Positions 55,303 through 64,000 of a stretch of 64,000 bases of DNA are shown piece by piece. The notes beneath the pieces were generated by a model. It saw only the letters and a program-made list of their open reading frames with translations. It did not search any database and was not told the origin of the DNA. A program made the translations under genes and the position numbers. Source of the stretch: an uncultured Roseicyclus sp. GTDB lineage: Bacteria; Pseudomonadota; Alphaproteobacteria; Rhodobacterales; Rhodobacteraceae. Within the stretch, counting starts at the first letter, position 1, and each line of letters starts with the position of its first letter. The stretch spans positions 1 through 64,000 of the forward strand of contig CANLEH010000003.1 of the NCBI GenBank assembly GCA_947489665.1, given 5' to 3'.

Positions 55303-57222
55303 TCAGGCCCGCTTTTCGATAATCTCCACGCCGAGGGTGCGCAGCACCTTCGCCTCGATATCCTCGGCGTTCATGCCCGCCACCGCGTACATATCCGCCG
55401 GGCTAGCCTGATCAATGAAGATGTCGGGCAACACCATGGAGCGGTACTTCAGGCCGCTGTCGAACACGCCTTTTTCGGCCAGCAAATGCGCCACATGAGA
55501 GCCGAAGCCGCCAACCGCGCCCTCTTCTACAGTAATCAGCGCCTCATGGTGCCGCGCCAGTTGCAGGATCATCTCCTCATCCAGCGGCTTGGCAAACCGG
55601 GCATCAGCCACAGTCGGCGTGATCCCTTTCTGCGCCAGACGCTCCGCCGCCTCCTGCACCTCTTTCAGGCGCGCGCCGAAGTTCAGGATCGCCACGCGGT
55701 TCCCGTCCGCGATCATGCGTCCTTTGCCGATTTCAAGCGCAACGCCGCGGTCGGGCATCTCAACGCCTACACCTTCGCCGCGCGGGAAGCGGAAAGCACT
55801 GGGCCTGTCGTCAATCTCAAGCGCTGTGCGCACCATGTGCCGCAACTCGGCTTCGTCCGAGGCCGCCATCACGACAAATCCGGGAAGGTTCGCCAGATAG
55901 CCCACATCATAGCTGCCCGCATGGGTGCAGCCGTCGGCCCCAACGAGTCCCGCACGGTCAATCGCGAAGCGGACCGGCAGCCGCTGGATTGCCACGTCGT
56001 GAACCACCTGATCGTAGCCACGTTGCAGGAATGTCGAATAGATCGCCGCAAAGGGCTTTAGCCCACCGGCGGCCATGCCAGCGCAGAACGTTACGGCGTG
56101 CTGTTCCGCAATGCCAACGTCGAAGCAACGGGTCGGAAAGCGTTCGGCAAACAAATCCAGACCCGTCCCGTCCGGCATCGCCGCCGTCACCGCCACCACC
56201 TTCGGATCATCTACGGCCTCAGCAATCAGGCTTCGCGCGAAGACCTTGGTGTAGCTAGGCGCGTTCGACGGCGCCTTCTTCTGCTCACCGGTCGCGATGT
56301 CGAACTTCGCCGTTGCGTGGCCGCGATCCGGCTTGTGCTCGGCATAGCCCTTGCCCTTTTTCGTGATGGCGTGGATCAGGATCGGCCCATCGGCGCGCGC
56401 CTTCACGGTGCGCAACACTGCCAAAAGGCTTTCCATATCGTGCCCATCGATCGGCCCGACATAGGAGAAGCCCAGTTCCTCAAACAGCGTCCCGCCAACC
56501 GTGGCCGACTTCAGCAATTCCTTCGCCCGCCGAGCCCCTTCCTGGAACGGCTCAGGCAAAAGTGAGACCGCGCCCTTGGCTGCTGCCTTCAATTCCTGAA
56601 ACGGGGCACCCGCATAAAGCCGCGACAGGTAGGACGACATAGCCCCCGTCGGCGGGGCAATCGACATCTCGTTATCGTTCAGGATCACGATCAGCCGCTT
56701 GCCCAGATGGCCCGCATTGTTCATCGCCTCAAACGCCATTCCGCCCGACATCGCGCCATCGCCGATCACGGCAATCGCGTCACCTTGCCCGGTCTCACAA
56801 TCGCCACCCAGATCGCGCGCCACGGCAAAGCCCAAAGCCGCGGAAATCGACGTAGAGGAATGCGCTGCGCCGAACGGATCGAACGGAGATTCCGACCGCT
56901 TCGTGAACCCGCTCAACCCATCCTTCTGGCGGATCGTCAGCATCTGCTCGCGTCGCCCGGTCAGGATCTTGTGCGGATAGCATTGGTGCGAGACGTCCCA
57001 GATCAGCTTGTCGCGCGGCGTATCAAAGACAGAATGCAGCGCCACCGTCATCTCGACCACGCCCAGACCGGCCCCGAAATGCCCACCCGTCTGGCTGACG
57101 GTCCAGATCATCTCGGCCCTTAGTTCATCGGCCAGCTTGCGCAGATCGTGATCTGACAGATGCTTCAAATCGGCAGGCTGGTGGACCTTGTCCAGCAACG
57201 GGGTATTCGGGCGCTCGCTCAT
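55303..57222 (-). CDS. dxs: 1-deoxy-D-xylulose-5-phosphate synthase
   Basis: A 639-residue thiamine diphosphate enzyme joining pyruvate and glyceraldehyde 3-phosphate, the first step of the MEP isoprenoid pathway. The ThDP motif [18 protein letters not shown] ends in [24 protein letters not shown] lies in the pyrimidine domain. ATG 57222 fits the family N-terminus; ribosome site weak. ispA is 50 bases upstream on the same strand. Confidence 0.96.
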   Translation of the reverse strand: MSERPNTPLLDKVHQPADLKHLSDHDLRKLADELRAEMIWTVSQTGGHFGAGLGVVEMTVALHSVFDTPRDKLIWDVSHQCYPHKILTGRREQMLTIRQKDGLSGFTKRSESPFDPFGAAHSSTSISAALGFAVARDLGGDCETGQGDAIAVIGDGAMSGGMAFEAMNNAGHLGKRLIVILNDNEMSIAPPTGAMSSYLSRLYAGAPFQELKAAAKGAVSLLPEPFQEGARRAKELLKSATVGGTLFEELGFSYVGPIDGHDMESLLAVLRTVKARADGPILIHAITKKGKGYAEHKPDRGHATAKFDIATGEQKKAPSNAPSYTKVFARSLIAEAVDDPKVVAVTAAMPDGTGLDLFAERFPTRCFDVGIAEQHAVTFCAGMAAGGLKPFAAIYSTFLQRGYDQVVHDVAIQRLPVRFAIDRAGLVGADGCTHAGSYDVGYLANLPGFVVMAASDEAELRHMVRTALEIDDRPSAFRFPRGEGVGVEMPDRGVALEIGKGRMIADGNRVAILNFGARLKEVQEAAERLAQKGITPTVADARFAKPLDEEMILQLARHHEALITVEEGAVGGFGSHVAHLLAEKGVFDSGLKYRSMVLPDIFIDQASPADMYAVAGMNAEDIEAKVLRTLGVEIIEKRA

Positions 57223-57272
57223 ATTTTGTTCGCTACCGCCTCCGGCTACTTGAGCGGGCGGCACGCCTCCTT

Positions 57273-58139
57273 TTACTTGTCACGAGTCACTATGTAGTGC
57301 GCCAGATCGCGCAATGCCTGCGCCTTTTCGCCATAGGGCGCGAGTGCCGCATCTGCCTCGGCCACAAGATCACCGGCGCGGGCCTTGGCTGCATCGAGGC
57401 CAAGCAGCGACACAAACGTCGCCTTCCCGGCCTCTTCGTCCTTGCGCAGGGCCTTGCCTGCCTTCTCGGCATCGCCTTCCACGTCGAGGATGTCGTCGGC
57501 AATCTGGAACGCCAGACCAATGGCCTGCGCATAGGCCCGCAACGGCGACGGGTCAGCCCCGCCCAGTATCGCACCGGCATGGGCCGGCCATTCGATCAGG
57601 CGACCCGTCTTGTTGGCTTGCAACGCTGTGATTTCTTCCAGAGTCAGGGGCCTGCCCGCCGTCTCCGCCGCGATGTCCTGCGCCTGCCCCAAAACCATCC
57701 CTTCGGCACCGCTTGCCTTGGCCAGCGTGGCGACTAAGGCCCGCCCCTCCACGGCTGTCCCGGCCTCCTCGCGGCTGAGCAATTCAAAGGCGAAGGTCTG
57801 CAGCGCATCGCCCACAAGCACCGCCGTCGCGTCGTCCCATTTCACGTGAACAGTCGGCTGCCCACGGCGCAGGTCGTCATCGTCCATGCAAGGCAAATCA
57901 TCGTGGACAAGCGAATAGGCGTGCAGGCATTCCACCGCACCTGCCGCATAGAGTGCACGTTCGACCGGCACATCGAACAACGCAGCGCTTTCCAGAACCA
58001 GGAACCCGCGCAGCCGCTTCCCGCCATTGGTGGCATAACGCATGCCTTGGGCGATCTTGTCGTCACCCAGCGGCGCCATTTGCTCTGTCAGGAAATCGCC
58101 GATGCGGCTCTGCGCATCCGTCAGGGCCGTCTTGAACAA
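57273..58139 (-). CDS. ispA: Geranylgeranyl/farnesyl diphosphate synthase
   Basis: A 288-residue prenyltransferase. The first Asp-rich motif is [14 protein letters not shown] (about residue 82) and the second DDILDVEGD (about residue 222). It builds farnesyl diphosphate for quinones, undecaprenol or carotenoids. Chain length cannot be fixed from sequence by eye. It follows xseB by three bases, so these genes form an operon with dxs. Confidence 0.94.
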   Translation of the reverse strand: MFKTALTDAQSRIGDFLTEQMAPLGDDKIAQGMRYATNGGKRLRGFLVLESAALFDVPVERALYAAGAVECLHAYSLVHDDLPCMDDDDLRRGQPTVHVKWDDATAVLVGDALQTFAFELLSREEAGTAVEGRALVATLAKASGAEGMVLGQAQDIAAETAGRPLTLEEITALQANKTGRLIEWPAHAGAILGGADPSPLRAYAQAIGLAFQIADDILDVEGDAEKAGKALRKDEEAGKATFVSLLGLDAAKARAGDLVAEADAALAPYGEKAQALRDLAHYIVTRDK

Positions 58140-58142
58140 GGC

Positions 58143-58385
58143 TTACAGGCCTTCCACCGGCTTGGCGCCGGTCGCCTCACCATTCGCATCCAGCGTGATC
58201 TGGGCGACTTTCTCTTCGGCTTCTTTCAGCTTGGCCTCACACCGCGCCTTCAGGGCAGCACCCCGTTCATAGAGTTTGATCGAGTCCTCCAGCGCGACCT
58301 CGCCACGGTCAAGCTGCGTGACGACCTGCTCCAACTCGCGGATCGCGTCCTCAAAGCTCATCTCGTCAATTGGGGTGTCCGCCAT
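58143..58385 (-). CDS. xseB: Exodeoxyribonuclease VII small subunit
   Basis: An 80-residue helical protein with the XseB pattern MSFEDAIRELEQVVTQLDRGEVALEDSIKLYERG. It partners XseA in degrading single-stranded DNA. It lies two bases from the HDAC-like gene and three from ispA, the usual alphaproteobacterial order. Confidence 0.95.
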   Translation of the reverse strand: MADTPIDEMSFEDAIRELEQVVTQLDRGEVALEDSIKLYERGAALKARCEAKLKEAEEKVAQITLDANGEATGAKPVEGL

Positions 58386-58387
58386 CC

Positions 58388-59299
58388 TTAGTCCTCCAAC
58401 TCCGTCACATGGGCCAGCACGCCGCCACCCAGACCTTCCAGATCATAGCCGCCTTCAAGTGTCGAGACCACGCGGCCGTCGCAAACCTCCTCGGCCACAC
58501 TCACCAACTCCCGGGTGACCCAGGCGAAATCCTCATCCTCCCAAAGCAGATTCGCGAGGGGATCGCGAGTATGGGCGTCGAACCCGGCTGAAATCAGGAT
58601 CAGGTCCGGATCGAACTCCCTCAGACGAGGAAAGACGTGGCTCTCGTAACGCGACCGCATGGCGTGGCCGTCCGATCCCGGCGGCAAGGGCAGGTTCATC
58701 ACATTGTCAGACCCACCGCGTTCGTGGACAGCACCGGATCCGGGATAAAGCGGCATCTGATGGGACGAGATGAACAGCGCACGCGGTTCGTCCCACAAAA
58801 GGTCCTGCGTGCCATTGCCGTGGTGGACGTCGAAATCCACCACTGCGACGCGCTCCAGCCCGTGCCGATCCAGCGCATGCTGCGCGGCGATGGCGATATT
58901 GCCGAACAGGCAAAAGCCCATGGCGCGGGTCTTTTCGGCATGGTGGCCCGGGGGGCGCGTGGCGACGAAGGCGCGCTTATGGGCGCCCGACAGAACCCGA
59001 TCTACAGCCAGTAGACACCCGCCGACGCCCTTCAACGCGGCCTCCCATGTACCGGGCGAGGCACTGGTATCAGCATCAATCTGCACCATGCCTGTCGTTG
59101 GCTGTGCGTCGCGCATGGCGTCGATATAGGCTTGCGGGTGACACAGCGCGATGTCGGCCTTGGTCGCTGTTGGGGCCTCTTCTCGCAAGGCATCTACGTC
59201 TGAGAGGACAGCGAAAACGGTCTCAAGCCGGGCTATGCGCTCCGGATGGCCTTCGGGCATCTCGTGATTCAGGCCGGAAGGGTTGTTGACGATCAGCAC
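58388..59299 (-). CDS. Histone deacetylase-like amidohydrolase
   Basis: A 303-residue zinc enzyme of the HDAC/acetylpolyamine amidohydrolase family. Motifs RPPGHHAEKTRAMGFCLFGN (charge-relay His pair), VDFDVHHGNG (zinc Asp/His) and SAGFDAH (zinc Asp) are intact. No ATG start exists nearby; GTG 59299 is chosen because AGAGGA lies nine bases upstream, and TTG 59308 is possible. It precedes xseB by two bases. The natural substrate is unknown. Confidence 0.9.
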   Translation of the reverse strand: MLIVNNPSGLNHEMPEGHPERIARLETVFAVLSDVDALREEAPTATKADIALCHPQAYIDAMRDAQPTTGMVQIDADTSASPGTWEAALKGVGGCLLAVDRVLSGAHKRAFVATRPPGHHAEKTRAMGFCLFGNIAIAAQHALDRHGLERVAVVDFDVHHGNGTQDLLWDEPRALFISSHQMPLYPGSGAVHERGGSDNVMNLPLPPGSDGHAMRSRYESHVFPRLREFDPDLILISAGFDAHTRDPLANLLWEDEDFAWVTRELVSVAEEVCDGRVVSTLEGGYDLEGLGGGVLAHVTELED

Positions 59300-59344
59300 A
59301 GGCAGCAATCCTCTCTTAGAGCTTGGATTGGTTTCACCCCAGCC

Positions 59345-60091
59345 TCAGCGGAGTTGCAAGTGAATGTGGTCGTCATGGCGGGCCGCATTGCAGCCCTGGA
59401 AGCCGATACTGGGGTGTGAGACGTTCCAGCTTTGCAGCAAATGCGGCTCCACAAAGATACGTCCGACGCGCGGATCACCGGCGAGGATTTGCAGGGCGGT
59501 ACGATTGCGCCGCACGTCCGGCACATGATCGCGCCAGAGCGGTTGAAGCAGCCCAAGGTCCCATCGCAATGACGGAAAAGATGGAGTGCAAGTGGTCGGC
59601 CCATCCTCGAACGCAAAGAAACCGATGGGCGAACGGGTGGCACCGGGCAGATAGCCACTTTCATCAGCGTAGTAGAAGGCAAGGTCGACCTTTTCACCAT
59701 CGTCATGCGACAGGTGTGGCAGCAGGGGGAAGCCATCGAAGAAAGGGAAATTTGCGTCCAGGACCAACGTGGTGGTGCCGGGATAGCGACGGTCCATTTC
59801 CGTGGCAGTGTCGGTCAGAACCTCGGCAAGCTCTGGCGAGACATAGTGGCGGTTCAACGCGCAGTAGAAGAAAGATTGCATGGCAAGCGGGCCATCGCTT
59901 GCGCAATCCAGCGGAACACGCCCGAATTGCGGGGCAAGGAAGACGGTGGCGCCCGACAGAATGGCGTAGAAGGTGACGAACGCGAGAACCGTGCGGCGGA
60001 CCAGAAGGGCCAGCAGCCACGCGAGGCCGCCGATCTGAGTCAGGATCGTCAGAAGGAGGATCGTGGCAATGTGAAAGAGGGCGCGGATCAT
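59345..60091 (-). CDS. Membrane-anchored LAS-type metallopeptidase candidate
   Basis: A 248-residue protein with two hydrophobic segments at the N-terminus (about 1-30 and 35-55), then a domain of about 190 residues. His129 and Asp136 fit the HxxxxxxD motif and His242-Ile-His244 the HxH motif of LAS peptidases (MepA, VanY, lysostaphin classes). VGRIFVEPHLLQSW near 209-222 resembles the MepA C-terminus. It would act on peptidoglycan or a periplasmic peptide. The family is otherwise unrecognised. Confidence 0.65.
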   Translation of the reverse strand: MIRALFHIATILLLTILTQIGGLAWLLALLVRRTVLAFVTFYAILSGATVFLAPQFGRVPLDCASDGPLAMQSFFYCALNRHYVSPELAEVLTDTATEMDRRYPGTTTLVLDANFPFFDGFPLLPHLSHDDGEKVDLAFYYADESGYLPGATRSPIGFFAFEDGPTTCTPSFPSLRWDLGLLQPLWRDHVPDVRRNRTALQILAGDPRVGRIFVEPHLLQSWNVSHPSIGFQGCNAARHDDHIHLQLR

Positions 60092-60160
60092 GGTGGCGAT
60101 GAGCGTAGCAGCCCTGCTTCAAAGGTTAAGATTTGGTAAAGTGATTCAAGTTTATCTCTT

Positions 60161-60189
60161 ATTTTCAATGGCTTATTAAAACTTGTCAA
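60161..60189 (-). promoter_or_regulatory. Promoter with consensus -35 for the LAS peptidase gene
   Basis: Minus-strand TTGACA (60189-60184), 17-base spacer and GAAAAT (60166-60161) lie in the only strongly AT-rich gap nearby. The -35 sits in the odd palindrome CTTGACAAG. A start near 60154 would leave a leader of about 63 bases. Confidence 0.55.
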
Positions 60190-60203
60190 GCGTGATAAGC
60201 TCT

Positions 60204-60911
60204 TTAATCCGGAGCCAGCATATACCCCGCGCCGCGCACCGTCTGAAGGTAGCGGGGCTGCTTCGGGTTCACTTCGATCTTGCGACGCAGCCGCGTGATC
60301 TGCACATCCACCGCGCGTTCCTGCACCGGCTCTCCACCGACCTTGTCGCGGTTCAGAAGGGAGACCAGATCCGCTCGCGTGATCGCCTCGCCCGGCTGGT
60401 GCGAGAAAATGCGCATCAAAGCCGCCTCGGTCGCTGTCAGGCGCACAGGTTCCTGTCCCTCGAACAGTTCTCCCCGCTCGATATCGTAGCGGATCGGCCC
60501 GAGGTGGAGCACCTGTGGAACCGTGCTTTCTTCCGCTGGCGCCGGCATGCGCCGCAAGATCGCGTTGATCCTGAGCAACAATTCCTTCGGCTCAAACGGC
60601 TTGGCAAGATAGTCGTCAGCCCCGGCCTCCAACCCTTCGATCCGATCCTCAGACTCACCCTTGGCCGTCAAAAGCAGAATTGGCGTAGCAGACTCCGCCC
60701 GGATGTCTCTGCACAGGCTCAGCCCATCTTCGCCAGGCATCATCACGTCCAACACGATCAGGTCAAAGCTCAAGCCATCCAGAAGTTTCCGGGCATGGGC
60801 TGCGTCGCGCGCCCCAGAGGCCATAAAGCCATTGCGCATCAGGAACTTTTGCAAAAGCTGCCGAATGCGTTCGTCATCATCGACGATAAGAAGATGTGCT
60901 CCGATATCCAT
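60204..60911 (-). CDS. petR: OmpR-family response regulator PetR
   Basis: A 235-residue two-domain regulator. REC domain: IVDDDERIRQLL, phospho-acceptor in VLDVMMPGEDG, Lys in LAKPFEPKE. The winged helix (about 140-233) ends RYLQTVRGAGYML. Together with the MarR gene three bases upstream it corresponds to the petP-petR pair of Rhodobacter capsulatus, found there near the cytochrome bc1 operon. No petABC or sensor kinase gene lies in this window. Confidence 0.85.
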   Translation of the reverse strand: MDIGAHLLIVDDDERIRQLLQKFLMRNGFMASGARDAAHARKLLDGLSFDLIVLDVMMPGEDGLSLCRDIRAESATPILLLTAKGESEDRIEGLEAGADDYLAKPFEPKELLLRINAILRRMPAPAEESTVPQVLHLGPIRYDIERGELFEGQEPVRLTATEAALMRIFSHQPGEAITRADLVSLLNRDKVGGEPVQERAVDVQITRLRRKIEVNPKQPRYLQTVRGAGYMLAPD

Positions 60912-60914
60912 GCG

Positions 60915-61427
60915 CTACCCTTGATCGACGCCGTCAAGGTACTGGCGTCGCATCTCAGGGTCCATCATCTCTTCCAGAACGGCGCGAAAGCCCTGAACCG
61001 CCTCTGGGCCTGCATTGCGGAACGCGACCCGCATCCGGTTGCGTTGCGCCTCGGACAGAGCCTGTTCCAGGGCCTTTCCGGCTTCGGTCAGATGGAGGTG
61101 GCGTTCGCGCTTGTCCCGTATGCCAACCCGTGCCTCGACCAGCCCGTCATCCACAAGTGTGCGTAGCACTCGGTTCAGGCTTTGTTTTGTCACCCCAAGG
61201 ATCGAGAGCAGGTTGTTCACGGTTGTCCCCGGGGTCCGGTTGATGAAGTGGACTGCCCGATGATGCGCGCGCCCGTATCCCTTTTCGATCAGGATACGAT
61301 CCGGGTCGGCTGTGAACCCGCGATAGGCAAAGAACATCGCCTCAATCCCGCGCCGAAGCTGATCGTCGGTCAAGAACAGCAGGGTGTCCCCTCGCGCCAT
61401 CGCCCCAGTGCTGCCGCGTTCGGCCAT
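60915..61427 (-). CDS. petP: MarR-family regulator PetP
   Basis: A 170-residue MarR protein. The winged helix (about 65-130) has TVNNLLSILGVTKQSLNRVLRTLVDDGLVEARVG. Pairing with petR (three-base gap) identifies it as PetP. ATG 61427 has GGAAGGGACAG upstream. The promoter region has a CCGGTTT tandem run. It is divergent from ilvE. Confidence 0.85.
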   Translation of the reverse strand: MAERGSTGAMARGDTLLFLTDDQLRRGIEAMFFAYRGFTADPDRILIEKGYGRAHHRAVHFINRTPGTTVNNLLSILGVTKQSLNRVLRTLVDDGLVEARVGIRDKRERHLHLTEAGKALEQALSEAQRNRMRVAFRNAGPEAVQGFRAVLEEMMDPEMRRQYLDGVDQG

Positions 61428-61452
61428 ATCTGTCCCTTCCTTGACCGGCTTA

Positions 61453-61471
61453 CCGGTTTCCGGTTTCCGGT
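61453..61471. repeat. CCGGTTT tandem repeat in the petP/ilvE divergent region
   Basis: Two exact 7-base units plus CCGGT, 26 bases before the petP start on the minus strand; another CCGG lies at 61445. It may be a regulator site for the petP promoter or a slippage-prone tract. The remainder of the 196-base gap shows only weak promoter-like sequences. Confidence 0.4.
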
Positions 61472-61623
61472 CAGTTTATGTCAGCCTTGTTGACTTTCCA
61501 AGAATCAATTGGTAGCCAAACTGGCATTTTGCGTAATTTTATGTCCGAAGCGGACCCATCTTGCGCAACATTTGAAAACCATACCCGAGTGGAAGCGGGT
61601 GAATGCAAGGAAAGGAAGGGACC

Positions 61624-62493
61624 ATGGCTGGAGCCTATGATGACCGCGACGGTCAAATCTGGATGGACGGCAAGCTTGTTGATTGGCGCGATGCTAACGT
61701 ACACCTTCTGACGCACGCGATGCATTACGCGTCTTCCGTGTTCGAGGGCGAGCGCGCCTACAACGGCAAGATCTTTGAAAGCCGCAAGCATTCCGAGCGT
61801 CTGCATTACTCCGCCTCCTGTATCGATTTTGAGATCCCCTACACGATCGATGAAATTGAGGCGGCGAAGTATCAGGTGATGAAAGCCAATGGCCTGACCG
61901 ACGCTTACGTGCGCGCCGTCGCCTGGCGCGGCGCCGGTGAAGACATGGGTGTCAGTTCCGCGAAGAACCCGGTCCGGCTGGCAATCGCGGCCTGGGAATG
62001 GGGCAGCTACTATGGTGATGCCAAGATGAAGGGCGCCAAGCTCGACATCTCAAAATGGAAGCGCCCCTCGCCCGAGACGATCCCGGTCCATGCCAAGGCC
62101 GCAGGCCTCTACATGATCTGCACCACGTCCAAGCACGCGGCCGAGGCCAAGGGCTGTTCCGACGCACTGTTCATGGATTACCGAAACTACGTGGCCGAGG
62201 CGACGGGCGCGAACATCTTCTTCGTGAAAGACGGCGAAGTGCACACGCCCAAACCCGATTGCTTCCTCAACGGCATCACCCGCCAGACGGTGATCGGGAT
62301 GCTGGAAAGCAAACAGGTGAAGGTACACGAGCGCCACATCATGCCGGAAGAGCTGGAAAGCTTTGAGCAATGCTGGCTGACCGGTACGGCAGCCGAAGTC
62401 ACGCCCGTTGGCCAGATCGGCGACTACAACTTCGAGGTTGGCGCGATGACCCGTGACATCGCGCAGAGTTACGAGGATTTGGTGCGGGCTTGA
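61624..62493 (+). CDS. ilvE: Branched-chain amino acid aminotransferase
   Basis: A 289-residue fold-type IV PLP enzyme, last step of valine, leucine and isoleucine synthesis. The opening HLLTHAMHYASSVFEGERAY, PLP-region DALFMDYRNYVAEATGANIFFV and C-terminal CWLTGTAAEVTPVG are present. AAGGAAGGGACC before ATG 61624 decides the start. A strong terminator follows. It is divergent from petP. Confidence 0.95.
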   Translation: MAGAYDDRDGQIWMDGKLVDWRDANVHLLTHAMHYASSVFEGERAYNGKIFESRKHSERLHYSASCIDFEIPYTIDEIEAAKYQVMKANGLTDAYVRAVAWRGAGEDMGVSSAKNPVRLAIAAWEWGSYYGDAKMKGAKLDISKWKRPSPETIPVHAKAAGLYMICTTSKHAAEAKGCSDALFMDYRNYVAEATGANIFFVKDGEVHTPKPDCFLNGITRQTVIGMLESKQVKVHERHIMPEELESFEQCWLTGTAAEVTPVGQIGDYNFEVGAMTRDIAQSYEDLVRA

Positions 62494-62516
62494 TCGCAAC
62501 ACTCCAGTGTCATCCG

Positions 62517-62547
62517 AAAGGCTCCGCTCATCTGCGGGGCCTTTTTT
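62517..62547 (+). terminator. Terminator after ilvE
   Basis: AAAGGC-T-CCGC pairs with GCGG-G-GCCTTT (one wobble) around a 6-base loop, then a run of six T at 62542-62547. It lies 23 bases past the ilvE stop. Confidence 0.8.
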
Positions 62548-62593
62548 CTTTCCTGCGCTTGACCCCCATCCCCTTCGCCCCCACCATCGCCCC

Positions 62594-62935
62594 ATGGTGA
62601 TGCATTTTCAGCCGACCGGCCCGTCCTCCACTCAAAAACAAATCGCGTTTCATCGTACGGAGCTTGGTGTGATCCTCGGCCTCTACGGGCGTATGGTTGC
62701 CGCTGGTGAATGGCGGGACTACGGGATCAGCCATCTTTCGGACGTTGCCGTCTTCTCGATCTTTCGGCGGACCGCCGAGCATCCGATCTACCGCATCGAG
62801 AAGCGCCCGAAACTCCGCGACAAGCAGGGGCAATATTCGATCATTGGCATGGACGGACGCATCCTGAAACGCGGCAACGATCTGAAGACCGTGCTGCGTG
62901 TTCTTGAGCGCAAGCTGATCCGGGCGGTCGACTAG
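62594..62935 (+). CDS. DUF2794 protein
   Basis: A 113-residue soluble protein with the alphaproteobacterial DUF2794 pattern: FHRTELGVILGLYGRMVAAGEWRDYGI, FSIFRRTAEHPIYRIEKRPKL, and GRILKRGNDLKTVLRVLERK. No role is known to me. It starts at ATG 62594 or 62600, with no ribosome site seen. It ends convergently with the NlpC/P60 gene, overlapping by four bases. Confidence 0.88.
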   Translation: MVMHFQPTGPSSTQKQIAFHRTELGVILGLYGRMVAAGEWRDYGISHLSDVAVFSIFRRTAEHPIYRIEKRPKLRDKQGQYSIIGMDGRILKRGNDLKTVLRVLERKLIRAVD

Positions 62936-63768
62936 GCCAAATCCAACCGCTTGCGCGAGGTGATGGGGCCAAATTCACTGGCCTCAATCCGGGCAGCGGC
63001 ATCCTTCAGCGGCTCATACGCGACCGACATATGATGGGCGTTTGCGTGCAACAGCATTCGGTCGCTGGCCATCAGACCCACGTGACCCTTCCAGAAAATC
63101 AGATCGCCGCGCTTCAGGGCCACATCTGCGGGAATATCCTCCCCCAGCGCGGCTTCCTGCTGGTCACTGTCGCGCGGACACTCGATTCCGCAGGCATGGA
63201 GGCAGGACTGAACCAGACCCGAGCAATCTATCCCCCATCGACTTGTTCCACCCCACAAATACGGCGTGCCAAGGAACAGATCCGCGATCCCGACTGGATC
63301 AGCAAATTTCGCGTTGATCGGCATCAGGTGCTGGGATGGCATGAAATGCCCGGTGTGAATGCGTTTGAATTTGCCTTTCTCGCCAACAATTTTCACCTGA
63401 CTTCCGAAGTACAGGCACACGTCAGGCGGCGCTTTGATATTGGCTTTTGGGTAAAGATGGGTCGCGGGTGAGATCACCCAGTGCGTCGCAGGCTCAGCGC
63501 CGGTCAAAGCCCCTGCCAGCATATAGCCCACGTATCCGTCCTTCTCGGACTGACCGAAGGCAAAGCCATCCTCGGTGTCGAGCACCAAAAAACGCTCTCC
63601 AAAGACCAGCTGCGATGTGCGCGCGCCACGGGGCTGATCGGCGATATTGGCGATGGGTTGTTGGACCATCATCAAGCGACCATCGGTATAGCGCTCGGCC
63701 TCGACCACGCCCTTCAGCGATGAATGGGCAACACGGCCATTGGAGGGGGTGGTACGGGGATCGCTCAT
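62932..63768 (-). CDS. NlpC/P60 peptidase with SH3-like region
   Basis: A 278-residue cysteine peptidase, C40 family. Residues 1-145 have SH3-like character. The catalytic domain has Cys in GIDCSGLVQ (about residue 188), His in KGHVGLM and a polar residue after LLHANAH. Substrates are peptidoglycan gamma-D-Glu bonds in known relatives. No signal peptide is seen. It overlaps the aminopeptidase stop (ATGA), a pairing I have seen in other alphaproteobacteria. Confidence 0.88.
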   Translation of the reverse strand: MSDPRTTPSNGRVAHSSLKGVVEAERYTDGRLMMVQQPIANIADQPRGARTSQLVFGERFLVLDTEDGFAFGQSEKDGYVGYMLAGALTGAEPATHWVISPATHLYPKANIKAPPDVCLYFGSQVKIVGEKGKFKRIHTGHFMPSQHLMPINAKFADPVGIADLFLGTPYLWGGTSRWGIDCSGLVQSCLHACGIECPRDSDQQEAALGEDIPADVALKRGDLIFWKGHVGLMASDRMLLHANAHHMSVAYEPLKDAAARIEASEFGPITSRKRLDLA

Positions 63769-64000
63769 GGGGCCAACACCTCGGGCAAAGCTTGGAACAA
63801 CGCACGAACGCCCTGGCCGACCCCGCCTTTCGGCCGAGCGGGTGCATTGGCGCGTTGCCATCCATAGATATCGAAATGCGCGAACCTGGCGACATCGGCA
63901 AACCGACGCAGGAACAGGGCTGCCGTGATCGAGCCCGCCATGCCGCCCGAAGGGGCATTGTCCAGATCGGCGATGCCAGGCTCGATCATGGCCTCATAGG
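63765..64000 (-). CDS. Leucyl aminopeptidase family protein (M17), C-terminal part
   Basis: Only the last 77 or so residues are inside the window; the gene continues past 64000. The sequence IADLDNAPSGGMAGSITAALFLRRF and FDIYGWQRANAPARPKGG match the M17 C-terminus, with the metal-site Asp-Asn-Ala region. It probably works on peptides in the cytosol. It is coupled to the NlpC/P60 gene. Confidence 0.88.
   Translation of the reverse strand, partial: YEAMIEPGIADLDNAPSGGMAGSITAALFLRRFADVARFAHFDIYGWQRANAPARPKGGVGQGVRALFQALPEVLAP

Noticed and set aside
60914-61623. Consensus promoter for ilvE between petP and ilvE
   Set aside because: The only -35 (TTGACT near 61491) is paired with a poor TAGCCA -10, so I do not call a promoter.

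Overview
The window looks like chromosomal core sequence from a marine alphaproteobacterium of the order Rhodobacterales (Roseobacter group). The evidence is high GC content, the order rimP-nusA-ylxR-infB, a petP-petR pair of Rhodobacter type next to ilvE, the order HDAC-xseB-ispA-dxs, a DUF2794 protein, and a NavAb/NavSp-like sodium channel. Genus is not resolved. No rRNA, tRNA, IS element, prophage or CRISPR array was seen. No gene-free stretch exceeds about 260 bases.

Layout. 1-5700: minus-strand transcription/translation operon rimP-nusA-ylxR-infB, with a promoter and a terminator-like hairpin in its short leader. 5723-6856: three tandem I78-type protease-inhibitor paralogues. 6932-13498: glutathione-dependent formaldehyde oxidation (adhC, and fghA 3 kb away), a NYN-LOTUS protein, a TetR/AEC-transporter pair, a HAD hydrolase and an ornithine-cyclodeaminase-like enzyme. 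13495-19000: MFS transporter, ZapE ATPase, ASCH protein, LysE exporter, a lipoprotein cytochrome c with an FNR-type box, a CatA-like acetyltransferase and a secreted protein. 19082-33284: metabolism (folC, accD, ilvD, fadH, argG, ilvA) interleaved with lineage-restricted hypothetical genes. 33391-35164: divergent Hpt and REC-PP2C phosphatase genes. 35690-44048: sugar metabolism (kdsD, ugd, UDP-xylose synthase, UDP-glucuronate 4-epimerase, galE) with GT8 and GT4 glycosyltransferases, probably supplying a surface polysaccharide. 44202-55195: a long plus-strand run (hslO, Nudix, cca, LysE, two ABC exporters, P-loop kinase, VOC protein, RNA methyltransferase, sodium channel, Crp/Fnr regulator, DUF2892). 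55303-59299: isoprenoid genes dxs and ispA with xseB and an HDAC-like amidohydrolase. 59345-64000: membrane-anchored LAS-type metallopeptidase candidate, petR-petP, ilvE, DUF2794, NlpC/P60 and a truncated leucyl aminopeptidase.

Functional links. AdhC and FghA carry out consecutive steps of formaldehyde detoxification. IlvA, IlvD and IlvE are three branched-chain amino acid enzymes, at separate loci. Ugd, Uxs, the 4-epimerase and GalE would together make UDP-glucuronate, UDP-xylose, UDP-galacturonate and UDP-galactose. The channel, Crp/Fnr and DUF2892 genes look co-transcribed.

The least explained structures are a roughly 97 bp palindromic repeat present twice, each copy filling a convergent gene junction; the hairpin in the rimP leader; an 82 bp inverted repeat before the ASCH gene; a duplicated gene start before the cyclodeaminase gene whose copies differ only at synonymous positions; a CxxC-bearing turret insertion in the sodium channel; and the membrane LAS peptidase candidate. 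I saw no defence island or other clearly new multi-gene system.
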